Positions 37,096 through 47,600 of a stretch of DNA of 64,000 nucleotides are shown piece by piece. The position numbers were made by a program, and so were the translations under genes. The notes under the pieces are model-generated. The model worked only from the letters and a program-made list of their open reading frames with translations. It made no database searches and was not told the origin of the DNA. The stretch comes from Winogradskyella helgolandensis (GTDB lineage Bacteria; Bacteroidota; Bacteroidia; Flavobacteriales; Flavobacteriaceae): positions 186,001 through 250,000 of the forward strand of contig NZ_JABFHO010000001.1 in the NCBI RefSeq assembly GCF_013404085.1. Direction: 5' to 3'. How positions within the stretch are numbered: position 1 is the first letter of the stretch; every line of letters begins with the position of its first letter.

Positions 37096-37188
37096 TTAAG
37101 TACGCTTCACTCTTCGACTACGGTCAAGGAACAAAGAGGCTTATTTGGCTTTTGGTTTAATCATTTATTAACTCAAAAACTTAGAAAA

Positions 37189-38487
37189 ATGAGTACACAA
37201 AAATTCGCAACACAAGCGTTGCACGCAGGTCACGACACAACACAAACCTCAGGAACAAGAGCTGTTCCTATTTACCAAACATCATCGTATGTTTTTAAAG
37301 ATTCTGATGAAGCCGCAGGACGATTTAACCTTTCTGTTCCTGGTTTTATTTACACACGTTTAAACAATCCTACAAACGACATTTTAGAGCAGCGACTAGC
37401 AGCTCTAGAAGGTGGTATCGCAGCCGTTGCCACAGCATCTGGTACTGCAGCAATTTCCACTACGCTTTTAACACTTTTAAGAGCTGGAGACCATATTGTG
37501 GCATCGAGCAGTTTGTATGGAGGAACGTACAATCTATTGAGTGTAACGTTACCAAGACACGGTATTACTACAACATTTGTTGATGCTTCTAACCCTGAAG
37601 AATTTGCAAAAGCAGCCCAAGAAAACACAAGAGCCTTTTTCGTAGAATCTTTAGGAAACCCTAAGTTAGATGTTTTAGATCTTGAAGCGATTTCTAAAGA
37701 AGCGAAATCTTACAAAGTACCTTTAATTGTAGACAATACAGTAGCAACTCCTTATTTATTAAATCCGATTGCACACGGAGCAAACATCGTAATCCATTCT
37801 TTAACAAAATATATTACTGGTAACGGAACATCACTTGGAGGTATTATCATTGATGCAGGTACCTTTGACTGGACCAACGGAAAATTCCCTGAGTTCACAG
37901 AACCATCTGCAGGTTACCATGGTTTAGTGTACAGCGAAGCTATAGGACCAGCTGCATTTATTGCTAAAATTAGAATTGAAGGTTTACGAGATTATGGAGG
38001 AGCTTTAAGTCCGTTTAATGCCTTTCAAATTATTCAAGGTTTAGAAACTTTAGAATTACGCATTCTAAAACATAGTGAAAATGCGCTTGAATTAGCGACG
38101 TGGTTAGAATCTCAACCTGAAGTCAAATGGGTAAATTACCCAGGGCTAGAATCTAGCAAGTATAATGCATTAGCTAAAAAATACTTGCCAAAAGGTCAAA
38201 GTGGAGTGGTAACTTTTGGTGTTGACGGTGGCTACGAAGCTGCTAAAACTATTGCAGACACTACCAAATTATTCTCATTGTTAGCTAATATTGGAGACAC
38301 AAAATCTCTTATCATACATCCTGCAAGTACTACGCATCAACAATTAAGTGATGAAGCGCAAGAAACCACAGGAGTTACTAAAGATTTAATTCGTTTATCT
38401 GTAGGTATTGAAAATATTGAAGATTTAAAAGATGATTTAAAAGAAGCTTTTGCTGTTGTAAAGCAGAAAAAAGCACTTCAGAATTAA
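37189..38487 (+). CDS. metY: O-acetylhomoserine sulfhydrylase
   Basis: This PLP enzyme of the Cys/Met family makes homocysteine from O-acetylhomoserine and sulfide. Lys207 in HSLTKYITGNGTSLGG is the PLP lysine; YTRLNNPTND (55-64) and ASGTAAI (83-89) bind cofactor phosphate. The 432 residues fit MetY better than the roughly 380-400 of cystathionine synthase or lyase. It is the first gene after the SAM riboswitch and is grouped with metX, whose product it uses. Cystathionine gamma-synthase activity is the main alternative. Confidence 0.9.
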   Translation: MSTQKFATQALHAGHDTTQTSGTRAVPIYQTSSYVFKDSDEAAGRFNLSVPGFIYTRLNNPTNDILEQRLAALEGGIAAVATASGTAAISTTLLTLLRAGDHIVASSSLYGGTYNLLSVTLPRHGITTTFVDASNPEEFAKAAQENTRAFFVESLGNPKLDVLDLEAISKEAKSYKVPLIVDNTVATPYLLNPIAHGANIVIHSLTKYITGNGTSLGGIIIDAGTFDWTNGKFPEFTEPSAGYHGLVYSEAIGPAAFIAKIRIEGLRDYGGALSPFNAFQIIQGLETLELRILKHSENALELATWLESQPEVKWVNYPGLESSKYNALAKKYLPKGQSGVVTFGVDGGYEAAKTIADTTKLFSLLANIGDTKSLIIHPASTTHQQLSDEAQETTGVTKDLIRLSVGIENIEDLKDDLKEAFAVVKQKKALQN

Positions 38488-38503
38488 AATTTAATTAATA
38501 GCG

Positions 38504-38536
38504 AAGTAGATGCCTTTGTAATGAAGGTGTCTACTT
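38504..38536 (+). other. Hairpin between metY and osmC
   Basis: AAGTAGATGCCTT and AAGGTGTCTACTT pair at 11 of 13 positions around a 7-base loop, followed by TAAATTTT. It could be a weak terminator or an RNA-processing stem lowering expression of the later genes. Confidence 0.5.
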
Positions 38537-38567
38537 TAAATTTTCAAAAACTAAAACAGACGAATCA

Positions 38568-39020
38568 ATGAGTGATTTAAAATTCTCAGTTGTAGGCGAC
38601 AGTGCTTCTGCAACTCAATTTATAGGAAAAACAAGACAATTTACTTTAGTTGTAGACGAACCTGAAGCCTTAGGAGGCACAGATGAAGATGCCAATCCGG
38701 TAGAATACATTTTAGCAGGCTTTGCTGGCTGTGCAAATGTTGTTGGACATCTAGTAGCCAAAGAATTAGGCTTCACAATTAAAAATTTAAAGATTGAAGT
38801 GACAGGTGAATTAAATCCTGATCGATTCTTAGGTACCTCTACTAAAGAACGTGCAGGTTTTAAAACGATTAACCTCAACCTCGTTCCAGAGACTGACGCT
38901 AGTATTGAAGTCTTAACAAAATGGCTTCAAATTGTGGAAGAACGCTGTCCTGTAAAAGATAATTTACAGAATATAACACCTTTAAAAATTTCCGTAGAAA
39001 AAGAATATACGGCTATATAA
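38568..39020 (+). CDS. OsmC-family protein
   Basis: The 150-residue protein has the OsmC fold with the two cysteines expected of a thiol-dependent peroxidase: FAGCANV near 45 and EERCPVKDNL near 124. The family reduces organic hydroperoxides or acts on thiols; the exact substrate here is unknown. It lies between metY and metX, ten bases before metX, so it is controlled by the SAM riboswitch. That place suggests a link to sulfide or homocysteine chemistry, which is inference. Confidence 0.88.
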   Translation: MSDLKFSVVGDSASATQFIGKTRQFTLVVDEPEALGGTDEDANPVEYILAGFAGCANVVGHLVAKELGFTIKNLKIEVTGELNPDRFLGTSTKERAGFKTINLNLVPETDASIEVLTKWLQIVEERCPVKDNLQNITPLKISVEKEYTAI

Positions 39021-39029
39021 AAATTTGTA

Positions 39030-40037
39030 ATGGCACACTTACACTACATAACCCTAAATAATTATGTTACTGAAAGCGGTAAGACAATAATCCCTAAATT
39101 GTCTTACCAAACTTTTGGCAAAACGCTACATTCTGCTCCCATAATTTTAGTCAACCACGCCCTTACTGGTAATTCTAACGTGATTGGCGACAACGGTTGG
39201 TGGAATGATATTATAGGTAAAAACAAATGCATAGACACAAATGAATACACCATTTTAGCATTCAATATCCTTGGTAACGGCTATGATAATATTGCTGAAC
39301 ATATTATTGAAAATTATAAAGATTTTACAGCAAGAGACATAGCACAACTATTTGCATTAGCCTTAGAACAATTAAAGATTGAGAACTTATTCGCTGTAAT
39401 TGGAGGTTCAGTTGGTGGTGGTATTGCATGGGAATTGGCAGCTTTAAAACCACAACTAATTCAACATTTAATTCCTATTGCGACTGATTGGAAATCGACG
39501 GATTGGGTAATTGCTAATTGCCATATTCAAGATGCTATTTTGAACAACTCCTCACAACCATTAAAAGATGCGAGGATGCATGCTATGACCCTATATCGTA
39601 CACCTGAATCATTAACTCAAAAATTTGAACGCACTAAAAAAAGCAATTCACTTTACAACATTGAATCTTGGTTGAGTTACCATGGTAATGCACTAGAAAA
39701 TCGTTTTCAAGTTGCCGCTTATAAATTGATGAATCAGATTTTACGAACTATAGATATCACGAGAAACAGAACTGATTTTTTAGAAGTGGCTTCAAAAATT
39801 AAAGGAGACATCCACATCATCACGATTAATTCGGACTTGTTTTTTAAGGCAGATGAAAACTGGAATACTTATGTAGACTTAAAAGCATTAAAAGACAACG
39901 TTAATATACATGAAATTAAATCCGTTCATGGCCACGATGCCTTTTTAATAGAATTTGATCAATTGGCACGTTTTTTAAAACCTATTTTTTCAACGCAATT
40001 AAAAGAAAAAGAAAAGCTAGAACAGCAAGTTGCCTAA
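39030..40037 (+). CDS. metX: Homoserine O-acetyltransferase
   Basis: This alpha/beta-hydrolase fold enzyme transfers acetyl from acetyl-CoA to homoserine. VNHALTGNS (41-49) is the MetX oxyanion region. The nucleophile Ser127 is in GGSVGGG, where MetX usually has GGSLGGM. Asp in INSDLFF near 271 and His in VHGHDAFLIE near 305 complete the triad. The 335 residues are slightly short. It is not fused to homoserine dehydrogenase, a fusion seen in some relatives. Third gene of the riboswitch operon; a strong terminator follows. Confidence 0.88.
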   Translation: MAHLHYITLNNYVTESGKTIIPKLSYQTFGKTLHSAPIILVNHALTGNSNVIGDNGWWNDIIGKNKCIDTNEYTILAFNILGNGYDNIAEHIIENYKDFTARDIAQLFALALEQLKIENLFAVIGGSVGGGIAWELAALKPQLIQHLIPIATDWKSTDWVIANCHIQDAILNNSSQPLKDARMHAMTLYRTPESLTQKFERTKKSNSLYNIESWLSYHGNALENRFQVAAYKLMNQILRTIDITRNRTDFLEVASKIKGDIHIITINSDLFFKADENWNTYVDLKALKDNVNIHEIKSVHGHDAFLIEFDQLARFLKPIFSTQLKEKEKLEQQVA

Positions 40038-40060
40038 ACCAACTCTACTGTTTTTTAATA

Positions 40061-40090
40061 AAAAGCCGAACGACAAGTTCGGCTTTTTTA
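40061..40090 (+). terminator. Terminator after metX
   Basis: AAAAGCCGAAC-GACAA-GTTCGGCTTTT is a perfect 11-bp stem with a T tail. It ends the riboswitch-controlled unit and separates it from the SWIM gene. Confidence 0.92.
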
Positions 40091-40130
40091 ATTTTTAGAC
40101 CATGGATTTTAGTATATTTAAAACAAAAAC

Positions 40131-41477
40131 ATGGCTTCAGAGACTTTAAGTTATAAATACAATTCCCAATCGAGCATAACATCTACAAAAGGAAAAGAAA
40201 ATTTATTACTCTCAAAGTTTAACGAAGTAGAAAAAGGCAATTCACCTTGTTTTTTCTGGGGAAAACTGAATAACCCTTACGAATTATCACGCTGTTTAAT
40301 CACGCTTTCCAATACCGTACAATCCAGTTTTAATCTGTCACCTTTTCAATTAGCTTTATTAAAAGATCCAATTGTCACTGCTGGAAACAATCAAATTCGA
40401 TTCGAAGGTTTTTCGCATTGTGCTGGTGTTTATGCTAGAGTTGATGTTTTAGAAAACGGACAAGATGGTGAATTTATTGAAAACGGAACCACCAACGTAG
40501 ATTTCAACACTCCCTTAATTTCCGAATTAGGAAAAATAAAGAAGAACGACGACCTCGTTTTGTCTGTTGGAGAAAAAGAAGTCGGTTTTCATAAAGAAGG
40601 TGAAAGTTTTATAGAGCGCAAAGTACCTTTACCAAGCAAATGGATTAAAGGCTTAACAACCGTTCAACATTATTTTTCAGAATCAGATTATGCGCTCACC
40701 TTAAATAGAATTCAGGCACTTCAATTATTTAAAACCATTCCTAACGGCAAAGTTAAAACCGATTATTTTTTAATTAAACGCGGCAACAAATATTTGTTCA
40801 GCCCTTTAAAATCGAATTCTGCCGTTTGCATTGGAGGTATTCATCGTTTAAAATTATTACAGCCTTTAATTCCTTTAATTAATGAGATGAAAATCTATCC
40901 TCAAAAGGATATGCAATCAGTGACTTTCATTTTGTGTTTTAACGACTTAAATTTTGTGTTTTCAGTTTCAAGAGATTTTTGGCGCGGTTTTTCTGGCGAA
41001 GGAGCGGCTTTAGAATCTTTAATAGAAGATCTTCCTGAAAATTTAATTAAAGCTTTCGACAATTATTCTTATACCAATCAAACCTTCAATCCTACCTTAA
41101 TGTCTTTTGAAGAACATATTGATGTGTCTAAAATCGATAAGCTAGCGACCAAACTATCAGCCATGGGATTATTAGGTTACGATCTAGAAAACAACGGTTT
41201 CTTTTACCGACGACTACCTTTTAAATTAGATAGAATTATGTCTTTAAACCCACGACTTAAAGGTGCTGAAAAATTACTTTTAGAGGGTAAAGTTGAAATT
41301 ATATTAAAAAAAGACAATGAAATTGAGGCTAGAGTTGAAGGTTCTGGGGTTCAACATTATGTTATCATAAAAGGAGATACACAAAAATGTACGTGTACAT
41401 GGTTTAGTAAAAATCAAGGCGAGCGTGGAGCTTGCAAACATATTTTAGCCGTAAAGAAAAAAGCAAAAGACAACTAA
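40131..41477 (+). CDS. SWIM zinc-finger protein
   Basis: The 448-residue protein has no signal peptide. Its last 30 residues carry a SWIM finger: Cys420-x-Cys422 and, after 12 residues, Cys435-x-His437. SWIM fingers bind nucleic acid or protein. The first 400 residues form no domain I can name; they contain a repeated beta-rich part and FWRGFSGEGAALESL near 285. The next gene begins one base after its stop, so the two are certainly co-transcribed. In other bacteria as I recall, such SWIM genes sit with DUF6493, a MoxR ATPase, a vWA protein and DUF5682. Only the first two are here. Confidence 0.85.
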   Translation: MASETLSYKYNSQSSITSTKGKENLLLSKFNEVEKGNSPCFFWGKLNNPYELSRCLITLSNTVQSSFNLSPFQLALLKDPIVTAGNNQIRFEGFSHCAGVYARVDVLENGQDGEFIENGTTNVDFNTPLISELGKIKKNDDLVLSVGEKEVGFHKEGESFIERKVPLPSKWIKGLTTVQHYFSESDYALTLNRIQALQLFKTIPNGKVKTDYFLIKRGNKYLFSPLKSNSAVCIGGIHRLKLLQPLIPLINEMKIYPQKDMQSVTFILCFNDLNFVFSVSRDFWRGFSGEGAALESLIEDLPENLIKAFDNYSYTNQTFNPTLMSFEEHIDVSKIDKLATKLSAMGLLGYDLENNGFFYRRLPFKLDRIMSLNPRLKGAEKLLLEGKVEIILKKDNEIEARVEGSGVQHYVIIKGDTQKCTCTWFSKNQGERGACKHILAVKKKAKDN

Positions 41478-41478
41478 T

Positions 41479-44436
41479 ATGCTAAGCCAACAAATTGAAG
41501 CTATTGTAGAAAAAGAAGGAGATATAATTCCACTTTTAAAAACCTTAACACCCTCTCAAAAACGTGAACTTGTTCCTTTTCTCAAAACATTGAGAACGAA
41601 AATTTTTGAGCGTTATGATATTCATGACAAGACAAAATGGGGAGTGTCTTATTCATCAAAGCCTGTGCATTCACAAGCTAAAATGGATATTGTAGACAAA
41701 GCTTGCTATGTGTGTTTCAACAAAACAGATACTAAAAAAGCATTTTTTCAGGTGAGTAAACTTTCTATAAGTAACGATTATCTCAAGAACATCATTCCTT
41801 GGTATAAACCCAAGTGGTTTGGCGACTTAATAAATGACGAAATGCCTTGGGATTTAACTTATGAGAAACTCATGGACTTATACCAAAAAGAATTATTTGA
41901 ACCTTCACAAGCCTTAATACTTGCTAGATTACCTAATGCCATCGTAGAAAGTTCATGGAAAAACAACGTCAACAAAAGTATTTACAAACCTGAAGTTTTA
42001 CTAAAACACAAAGCAACTTTAGACCTACATATCTGGTTTTTATTTGAAGAAGCATCTGGAATCAATAACTATTACAATTATTTACACTTAGATAATTACA
42101 AAGGAGGCAATGACATTTGGATTGACACGTTTGTAAATTTAACAGCAACCGAAAAGCTTGATAGACGCAAAGTCTTAACAGCCACACTACACACCTCAAC
42201 AAAAGGATTTAATAAAACATTAAGCGGTTGGTTTGCCGAATTATTATTAAAACTAAATCCAACTTTAGAGGAAATTCTAAGTTTACAAGATGCCTTTTTT
42301 GCGGCACTGAACTCGCCACATTCTAAAGTGGTTAATTCCGTTTTAAAATATTTTAAAGTTGCCGCAACTCACAAAAATTTTAAGCATGCTATTTTCATAG
42401 AAAATGCATCAATACTTTTAAATTCTGAAACAAAATCTGTGGTAACTTCCACATTAATGATTTTAGATAAAATTGCAAAAACTCATAAAACGTTGCAAAA
42501 TTCAGTGTGCTTAAAAGCCACAGAAGCTTTAATAAATGTCGATGAAAAAATACAGATAAGAGCCGCTAAGATTATTGAAAAATATGGCAAGCCTAAGAAT
42601 GAAGAATTAGTAGATGAAATTAGCATGTATGCAGATAATTTATTGCATAATTCTAAAGACTTACTAAAAGATTACCTCGTTGCTGAAACAGAGCAAAACG
42701 GCAATATAGAGGAACCTGAAACCATAGAACTCACTAACGTTTTAGCTAACGATAATAAAATTGAAACCTATAACACGTTTGACGAGCTCATCTTTTTTGT
42801 GAGTCAGGCAATTGATAATAACGAGGTCTACCATATCGATTTATTGCTAAGTTATTTACCAAAACTCAATGTACTTTTAGACAAAACGAATGTTGAAAAA
42901 CTAGAACCGATTTTTAAACGCGCTTTAGATTTGTCTTTAAGTTATGATTGGAATAGCCAAATAGGAAATCTAGAACATGAAGCTGCCTATTATATCAATG
43001 ATTTTTCTGAAATTCTAATAAAACGGTTCCCCATTGAACTTGCCAGTTTTAAAAAGAAAAAGCAATCTAAAATTCAAAAACTTAAGGATGATAAATTCTA
43101 CTCTAGTCACCATAAGGAAAATTTAAAACCTATAGAACAGCAAAGCATTCCGGATTACATTTATCAAATTCACCATGCGTTGTTTATACAATCTAAATCG
43201 TTTATTCAAAAAAATGCAACTTTAGATTTACTTTCTAAACCCACACATGCACCTTGTTGGATAGACCCAACAACATTAATTGAACGAATAGTAGCTTACG
43301 AAAAACAGAGCGAAACCATTATCCTTTATGATTTTCAAATAGCCATAAGTAGATTACCATTTAATTATAATCCTGAAAATATTTCAAATCAGATTGAACT
43401 CATCACAGATTTTGAACTTAGACAAGTACTCAAATACCATTTTAATTTCATTAAACTTGAAGGTGTTAAACTCACTCAACCTGAATTATGGTTACAATCT
43501 GTACTCATAAAAAACAATAAAAATGAACTCGATTATTTTCAAAATAAGCTTTCAACCAATCTAAGAAAAGAGATAGGGAATTACACTTGGGATTGTAAAC
43601 TAAGAGATCATTATTATTTGGAATACGATTACCCTTCGCAAAAACAAATCCGAAAGAAAACCATAAAGAAAGAGTTAAAACTTCATGATTTTCATGTTCA
43701 GAAAAAAGGACCTGAATCACTGTTAGATAATCTGAAAGGAATTTTTAAATTCGGTAAAAACACCGTCAAAATAAAAAGCATTTACAGTTTTATGTATTTC
43801 AAAAAACAGAAATACTATACGACCATTCAGCCTCACGACGATATTAAATTCTTGTATTTATCTCCAAATAACCCAAGTATGTTATTAAGTCAGGTGGTGC
43901 ATTACAACTTAAAAGTATCAACGTTTTGGGATGAATCGAGCAAAAAGAACATGATTAATTTGCTAAAAGGTTTATATAACATTTGGAATCGATCAGATTA
44001 TAATGAAGGTGCTTATCTATTTTTAGCTACAGGCCTTTTATGTAGTGATAAAATATCGCGAGAATTGGCGGCTGAAATTTGGATTAAAGCAAATTACGAA
44101 GCCACATTAGATAACAATTTATTAGGAAGTTTTATTGGACGACTAGAAACTGGTGAATACGCTCCATTAAAAAGATTCACGGATTTATTAACTCATAGTT
44201 TATTCAATATTTCTAAAACACATAATGCCTTTTTGTTTCAACTTTTAAATTCTGCTATCAAAGAAATGAATGACATTCCTATTCGTGGCAGTAAAAAATT
44301 ATTAGAGATTGTACTAGAACTTAAACACAGTTCTAATGCAACTGAACTTGAAGATTCAACAAAAGAAAAATTACTTAAATGGCAAAACGTACCTTCCGTA
44401 AAACCAGTGATTAAAAAAATATTAGATATTAAATAA
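41479..44436 (+). CDS. DUF6493-like large protein
   Basis: The 985-residue protein appears all-helical and cytosolic, with no membrane segment. It begins with a short helical domain (TPSQKRELVPFLKTLRTK, about 24-41). A central part (about 250-480) has HEAT-like helices (for example KATEALINVDEKIQIRAAKIIEKYGK). A long C-terminal region follows, rich in aromatic residues (YNIWNRSDYNEGAYLFLATGLL). Similarity to DUF6493 proteins is from memory of length and pairing with a SWIM gene. The function is unknown; a scaffold or sensor within a MoxR/vWA-type system is conjecture. Confidence 0.7.
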   Translation: MLSQQIEAIVEKEGDIIPLLKTLTPSQKRELVPFLKTLRTKIFERYDIHDKTKWGVSYSSKPVHSQAKMDIVDKACYVCFNKTDTKKAFFQVSKLSISNDYLKNIIPWYKPKWFGDLINDEMPWDLTYEKLMDLYQKELFEPSQALILARLPNAIVESSWKNNVNKSIYKPEVLLKHKATLDLHIWFLFEEASGINNYYNYLHLDNYKGGNDIWIDTFVNLTATEKLDRRKVLTATLHTSTKGFNKTLSGWFAELLLKLNPTLEEILSLQDAFFAALNSPHSKVVNSVLKYFKVAATHKNFKHAIFIENASILLNSETKSVVTSTLMILDKIAKTHKTLQNSVCLKATEALINVDEKIQIRAAKIIEKYGKPKNEELVDEISMYADNLLHNSKDLLKDYLVAETEQNGNIEEPETIELTNVLANDNKIETYNTFDELIFFVSQAIDNNEVYHIDLLLSYLPKLNVLLDKTNVEKLEPIFKRALDLSLSYDWNSQIGNLEHEAAYYINDFSEILIKRFPIELASFKKKKQSKIQKLKDDKFYSSHHKENLKPIEQQSIPDYIYQIHHALFIQSKSFIQKNATLDLLSKPTHAPCWIDPTTLIERIVAYEKQSETIILYDFQIAISRLPFNYNPENISNQIELITDFELRQVLKYHFNFIKLEGVKLTQPELWLQSVLIKNNKNELDYFQNKLSTNLRKEIGNYTWDCKLRDHYYLEYDYPSQKQIRKKTIKKELKLHDFHVQKKGPESLLDNLKGIFKFGKNTVKIKSIYSFMYFKKQKYYTTIQPHDDIKFLYLSPNNPSMLLSQVVHYNLKVSTFWDESSKKNMINLLKGLYNIWNRSDYNEGAYLFLATGLLCSDKISRELAAEIWIKANYEATLDNNLLGSFIGRLETGEYAPLKRFTDLLTHSLFNISKTHNAFLFQLLNSAIKEMNDIPIRGSKKLLEIVLELKHSSNATELEDSTKEKLLKWQNVPSVKPVIKKILDIK

Positions 44437-44625
44437 GTGGGTTAAAACACTCCAAATATTTCGAGAAATTTAATTATAGCTATGACGTTCAAATAATTAA
44501 CACAACCACCTAAATATACATTAGCTTTATTAACCCTTCAATTTTAGTTAAAAATAAACGTGTGAGCGTTAATATTCTTAGCAATAACGACAATTGTAAT
44601 ACTTTTACTCGTATATTTTTACGTA

Positions 44626-47600
44626 TTGAATAAAACAGAAGACACAGCACCCCAAACACCACGAAAACGAAAATTTCGTTGGTTGCGCAGAACCCTACGC
44701 GTTTTGCTAGGAGTTCTTGTGTTTTTATTTTTGGTAATTCTTTTTGTTCGCAGTCCTTGGGGACAATCCATTATCGTTGATAAAGCTGTCAATTTCGTCG
44801 CTGATAAAACAGGAACTAAAGTGGCCATAGAAAAGCTTTTTATCACATTTGATGGCGATGTGCAACTCGATGGCCTGTATCTCGAAGACATTAAGGGTGA
44901 TACTCTAGTCTACTCTAAATCACTAGAAGCCAATATACCATTATGGAAAATGATACGTGGAGAAGGTGTCGGTGTAGATGCTTTAGATTGGGATGGCTTA
45001 CGTGCCAATATTATTAGAAAAGATAGTATTACAGGTTATAATTTTCAGTTCTTAATTGATGCTTTTGCCACAACAGACACAACAACCGTTGAAACAGACA
45101 CCACGTCTACTCCATTGAACCTTGTAATTGGCAACTTAAATTTCAATAATTTCGATATTGTGTTTGATGATGCGGTTGCAGGCATCGAGTCGAGATTTAA
45201 AATTGGTAAATTGAAAGCCGATTTGGAAACCACCAATATTGAAGACATGATTTTTGAGGCTTCAGATATAGAGTTGACTAACGCTAACATTAAATTCATA
45301 CAAAAGCCTGCTACCATTGACACCACATCCTCTGACGCTCCATTACCAAAATTAGCTTTTGAAAACATAACGTTCAATAATGTGGTTGCTTATTACGAAT
45401 CGCAACCCGATCGATTAATTGCAGATGTTGATATTTCAGAATTTGAAACACGATCACCTTATATCAATTTGGCTGAAAGTGATTTTAGTCTTGGAAAAAT
45501 AACACTGAAAAATTCTAGAATCAGCTTAACAACCGAAGCTGAAATTGATGGTTTAGCATCAAAAATAGATGACGTTACTGAAGATTCAACAACAAATAAC
45601 AATACTTTTGAATGGCCTCAACTAAAAGTTAATGTTGCTGCTATTGATTTTGAAAACAACACCATCGATTATCGTGTAGGCAATGCAAAACCGACAAAAG
45701 ACGTATTCAATCCTGATGCGATTGCACTGTCAAATTTCACGCTTCAAGCGAAGGACATTTTATTAAAAGATAAAAACGCAAGCCTAAATTTAGAGCAGCT
45801 TAATTTTAATGAAGCTTCAGGATTAAATTTAAATCAGCTGGCTGTCAATTTTGATGCTACAGATCAAAACCTGCAATTGGATGATTTAAAATTCAAGTTA
45901 AATAACAATTCCATTTCAGGTTACGCTCATTTAGAGTATCAATCACTTTCAAATTTAATTGAGTCACCTGAAACCACTAAAGTCAACTTAAACTTACCGT
46001 CTTTTCAATTTTCACTAACAGAGATATTCAAATTTCAACCCGATTTAAAAAAGAACGAATACCTTAATAAATTAAGTAAAAAACTCGTTTTAGGAAACCT
46101 TAATGCCTCAGGAACTTTAGCTTCAATAAAATTAAATAAAGCCGAGCTTAATTGGGGAAATTCAACACGAATTTCCACCAACGGAACACTTCAAAATATA
46201 ACAGACACAGAAACACTAGCCTTTAATATTCCACAGTTTTCAGCAATTACAAAACAATCGGATTTAATTCAGTTTGTCAGTGAAAAAGATTTGGGAGTTA
46301 GCTTACCGAAAGATGTAAAGTTTGTAGCACAATTTAAAGGGAATCTTAAGGACATTTCAACTAAAGCCAAATTAACGACAACACAAGGAATCGCGACCGT
46401 TAATGGGAATTATAAAAACGCAGAATTAATTGCTTTTAACGCTAATATTAGCATTGACGACTATAAAATAAATGAATTACTAAATAACCCACAATTGGGC
46501 GCATTAAGTCTTTCTATTACATCGCAAGGAAGTGGTAATACCATCAACACACTTAATGCTAATTTAGACGCAAAAATTTCTGAATTTCAACTGAACAACT
46601 ATGACATTAAAGATCTTATTATTAGCGGAGATATTGTCAACGGAGCAGGCAACATTAACTCAAAATATAAAGACGATAACCTCAACGCAACTTTAGAAGC
46701 TTACGTCGTTTTAGATTCTATAAATCCCGAGATTAAAGTAGATCTCAATGTTATAGGTGCCAACTTAGAAGCACTTGGTGTAATGCAGCGTAATGTTAAA
46801 ACGGCTATGCATATTAATGCCAATTTTAAAGGTAATGGAGAGCGCTATGACGCGAGTGCGAAAATGAATGATGGTGTTGTCGTTTATGACAATAGAACCT
46901 ATTTAATTGGTGATTTAGATGCCGTTGCCCATGTAGATAACGACACCACATCTGTATCGCTTCAAAATAAAATTATAGATTTAAATTTACAGTCTAACGC
47001 CAATCCTCAAACATTTAGCAAAGCGATACAAAGACATGTACTAAGCTATTTTTATAGAGATGAAACTGTATCAGATACCATTTCAGATTCTGTAAACTTA
47101 AAACTTGAAGGCAAAATTGCTGAATCGTCTTTACTAAATGATGTGTTTTTGGTTAATGTAAAAGATTTGGATACGATTGATATTGCCGTTGATTTTAATG
47201 AAAAAGCACGAATTTTTAAAGCAAATATCACGGCACCACATCTTAATTATAGTGGAAACACCTTAGATAGTCTCGCCTTTTCAATGGATACAGACCCAGA
47301 AAACTTCAACTTTAATTTTGGTTTTAATAATGTGAATATTGGTCCTTTAGACGTTCCGAAAACGGTGATTACAGGTAAACAAACCGATCATGAATTAGCC
47401 CTCAATTTTTCAGGCTATCACGAGGAAGAAACCTTAATGAATGTCAATACTAAAATCACAGGCAGTCGAGATCAATTACGATTTACAGTGAATCCTGATA
47501 GTTTAATTCTCAACAAAGAAAAATGGATCGTCCCATCTGGCAATGAAGTGATTCTAACAGAGAAAAATTTGGAATTTAATGACTTCAAGATTACAAAGAA

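Noticed and set aside
44563..44634. Short GTG-started frame before tamB
   Set aside because: About 23 codons, without any amino-acid bias that would suggest a leader, overlapping the tamB start.
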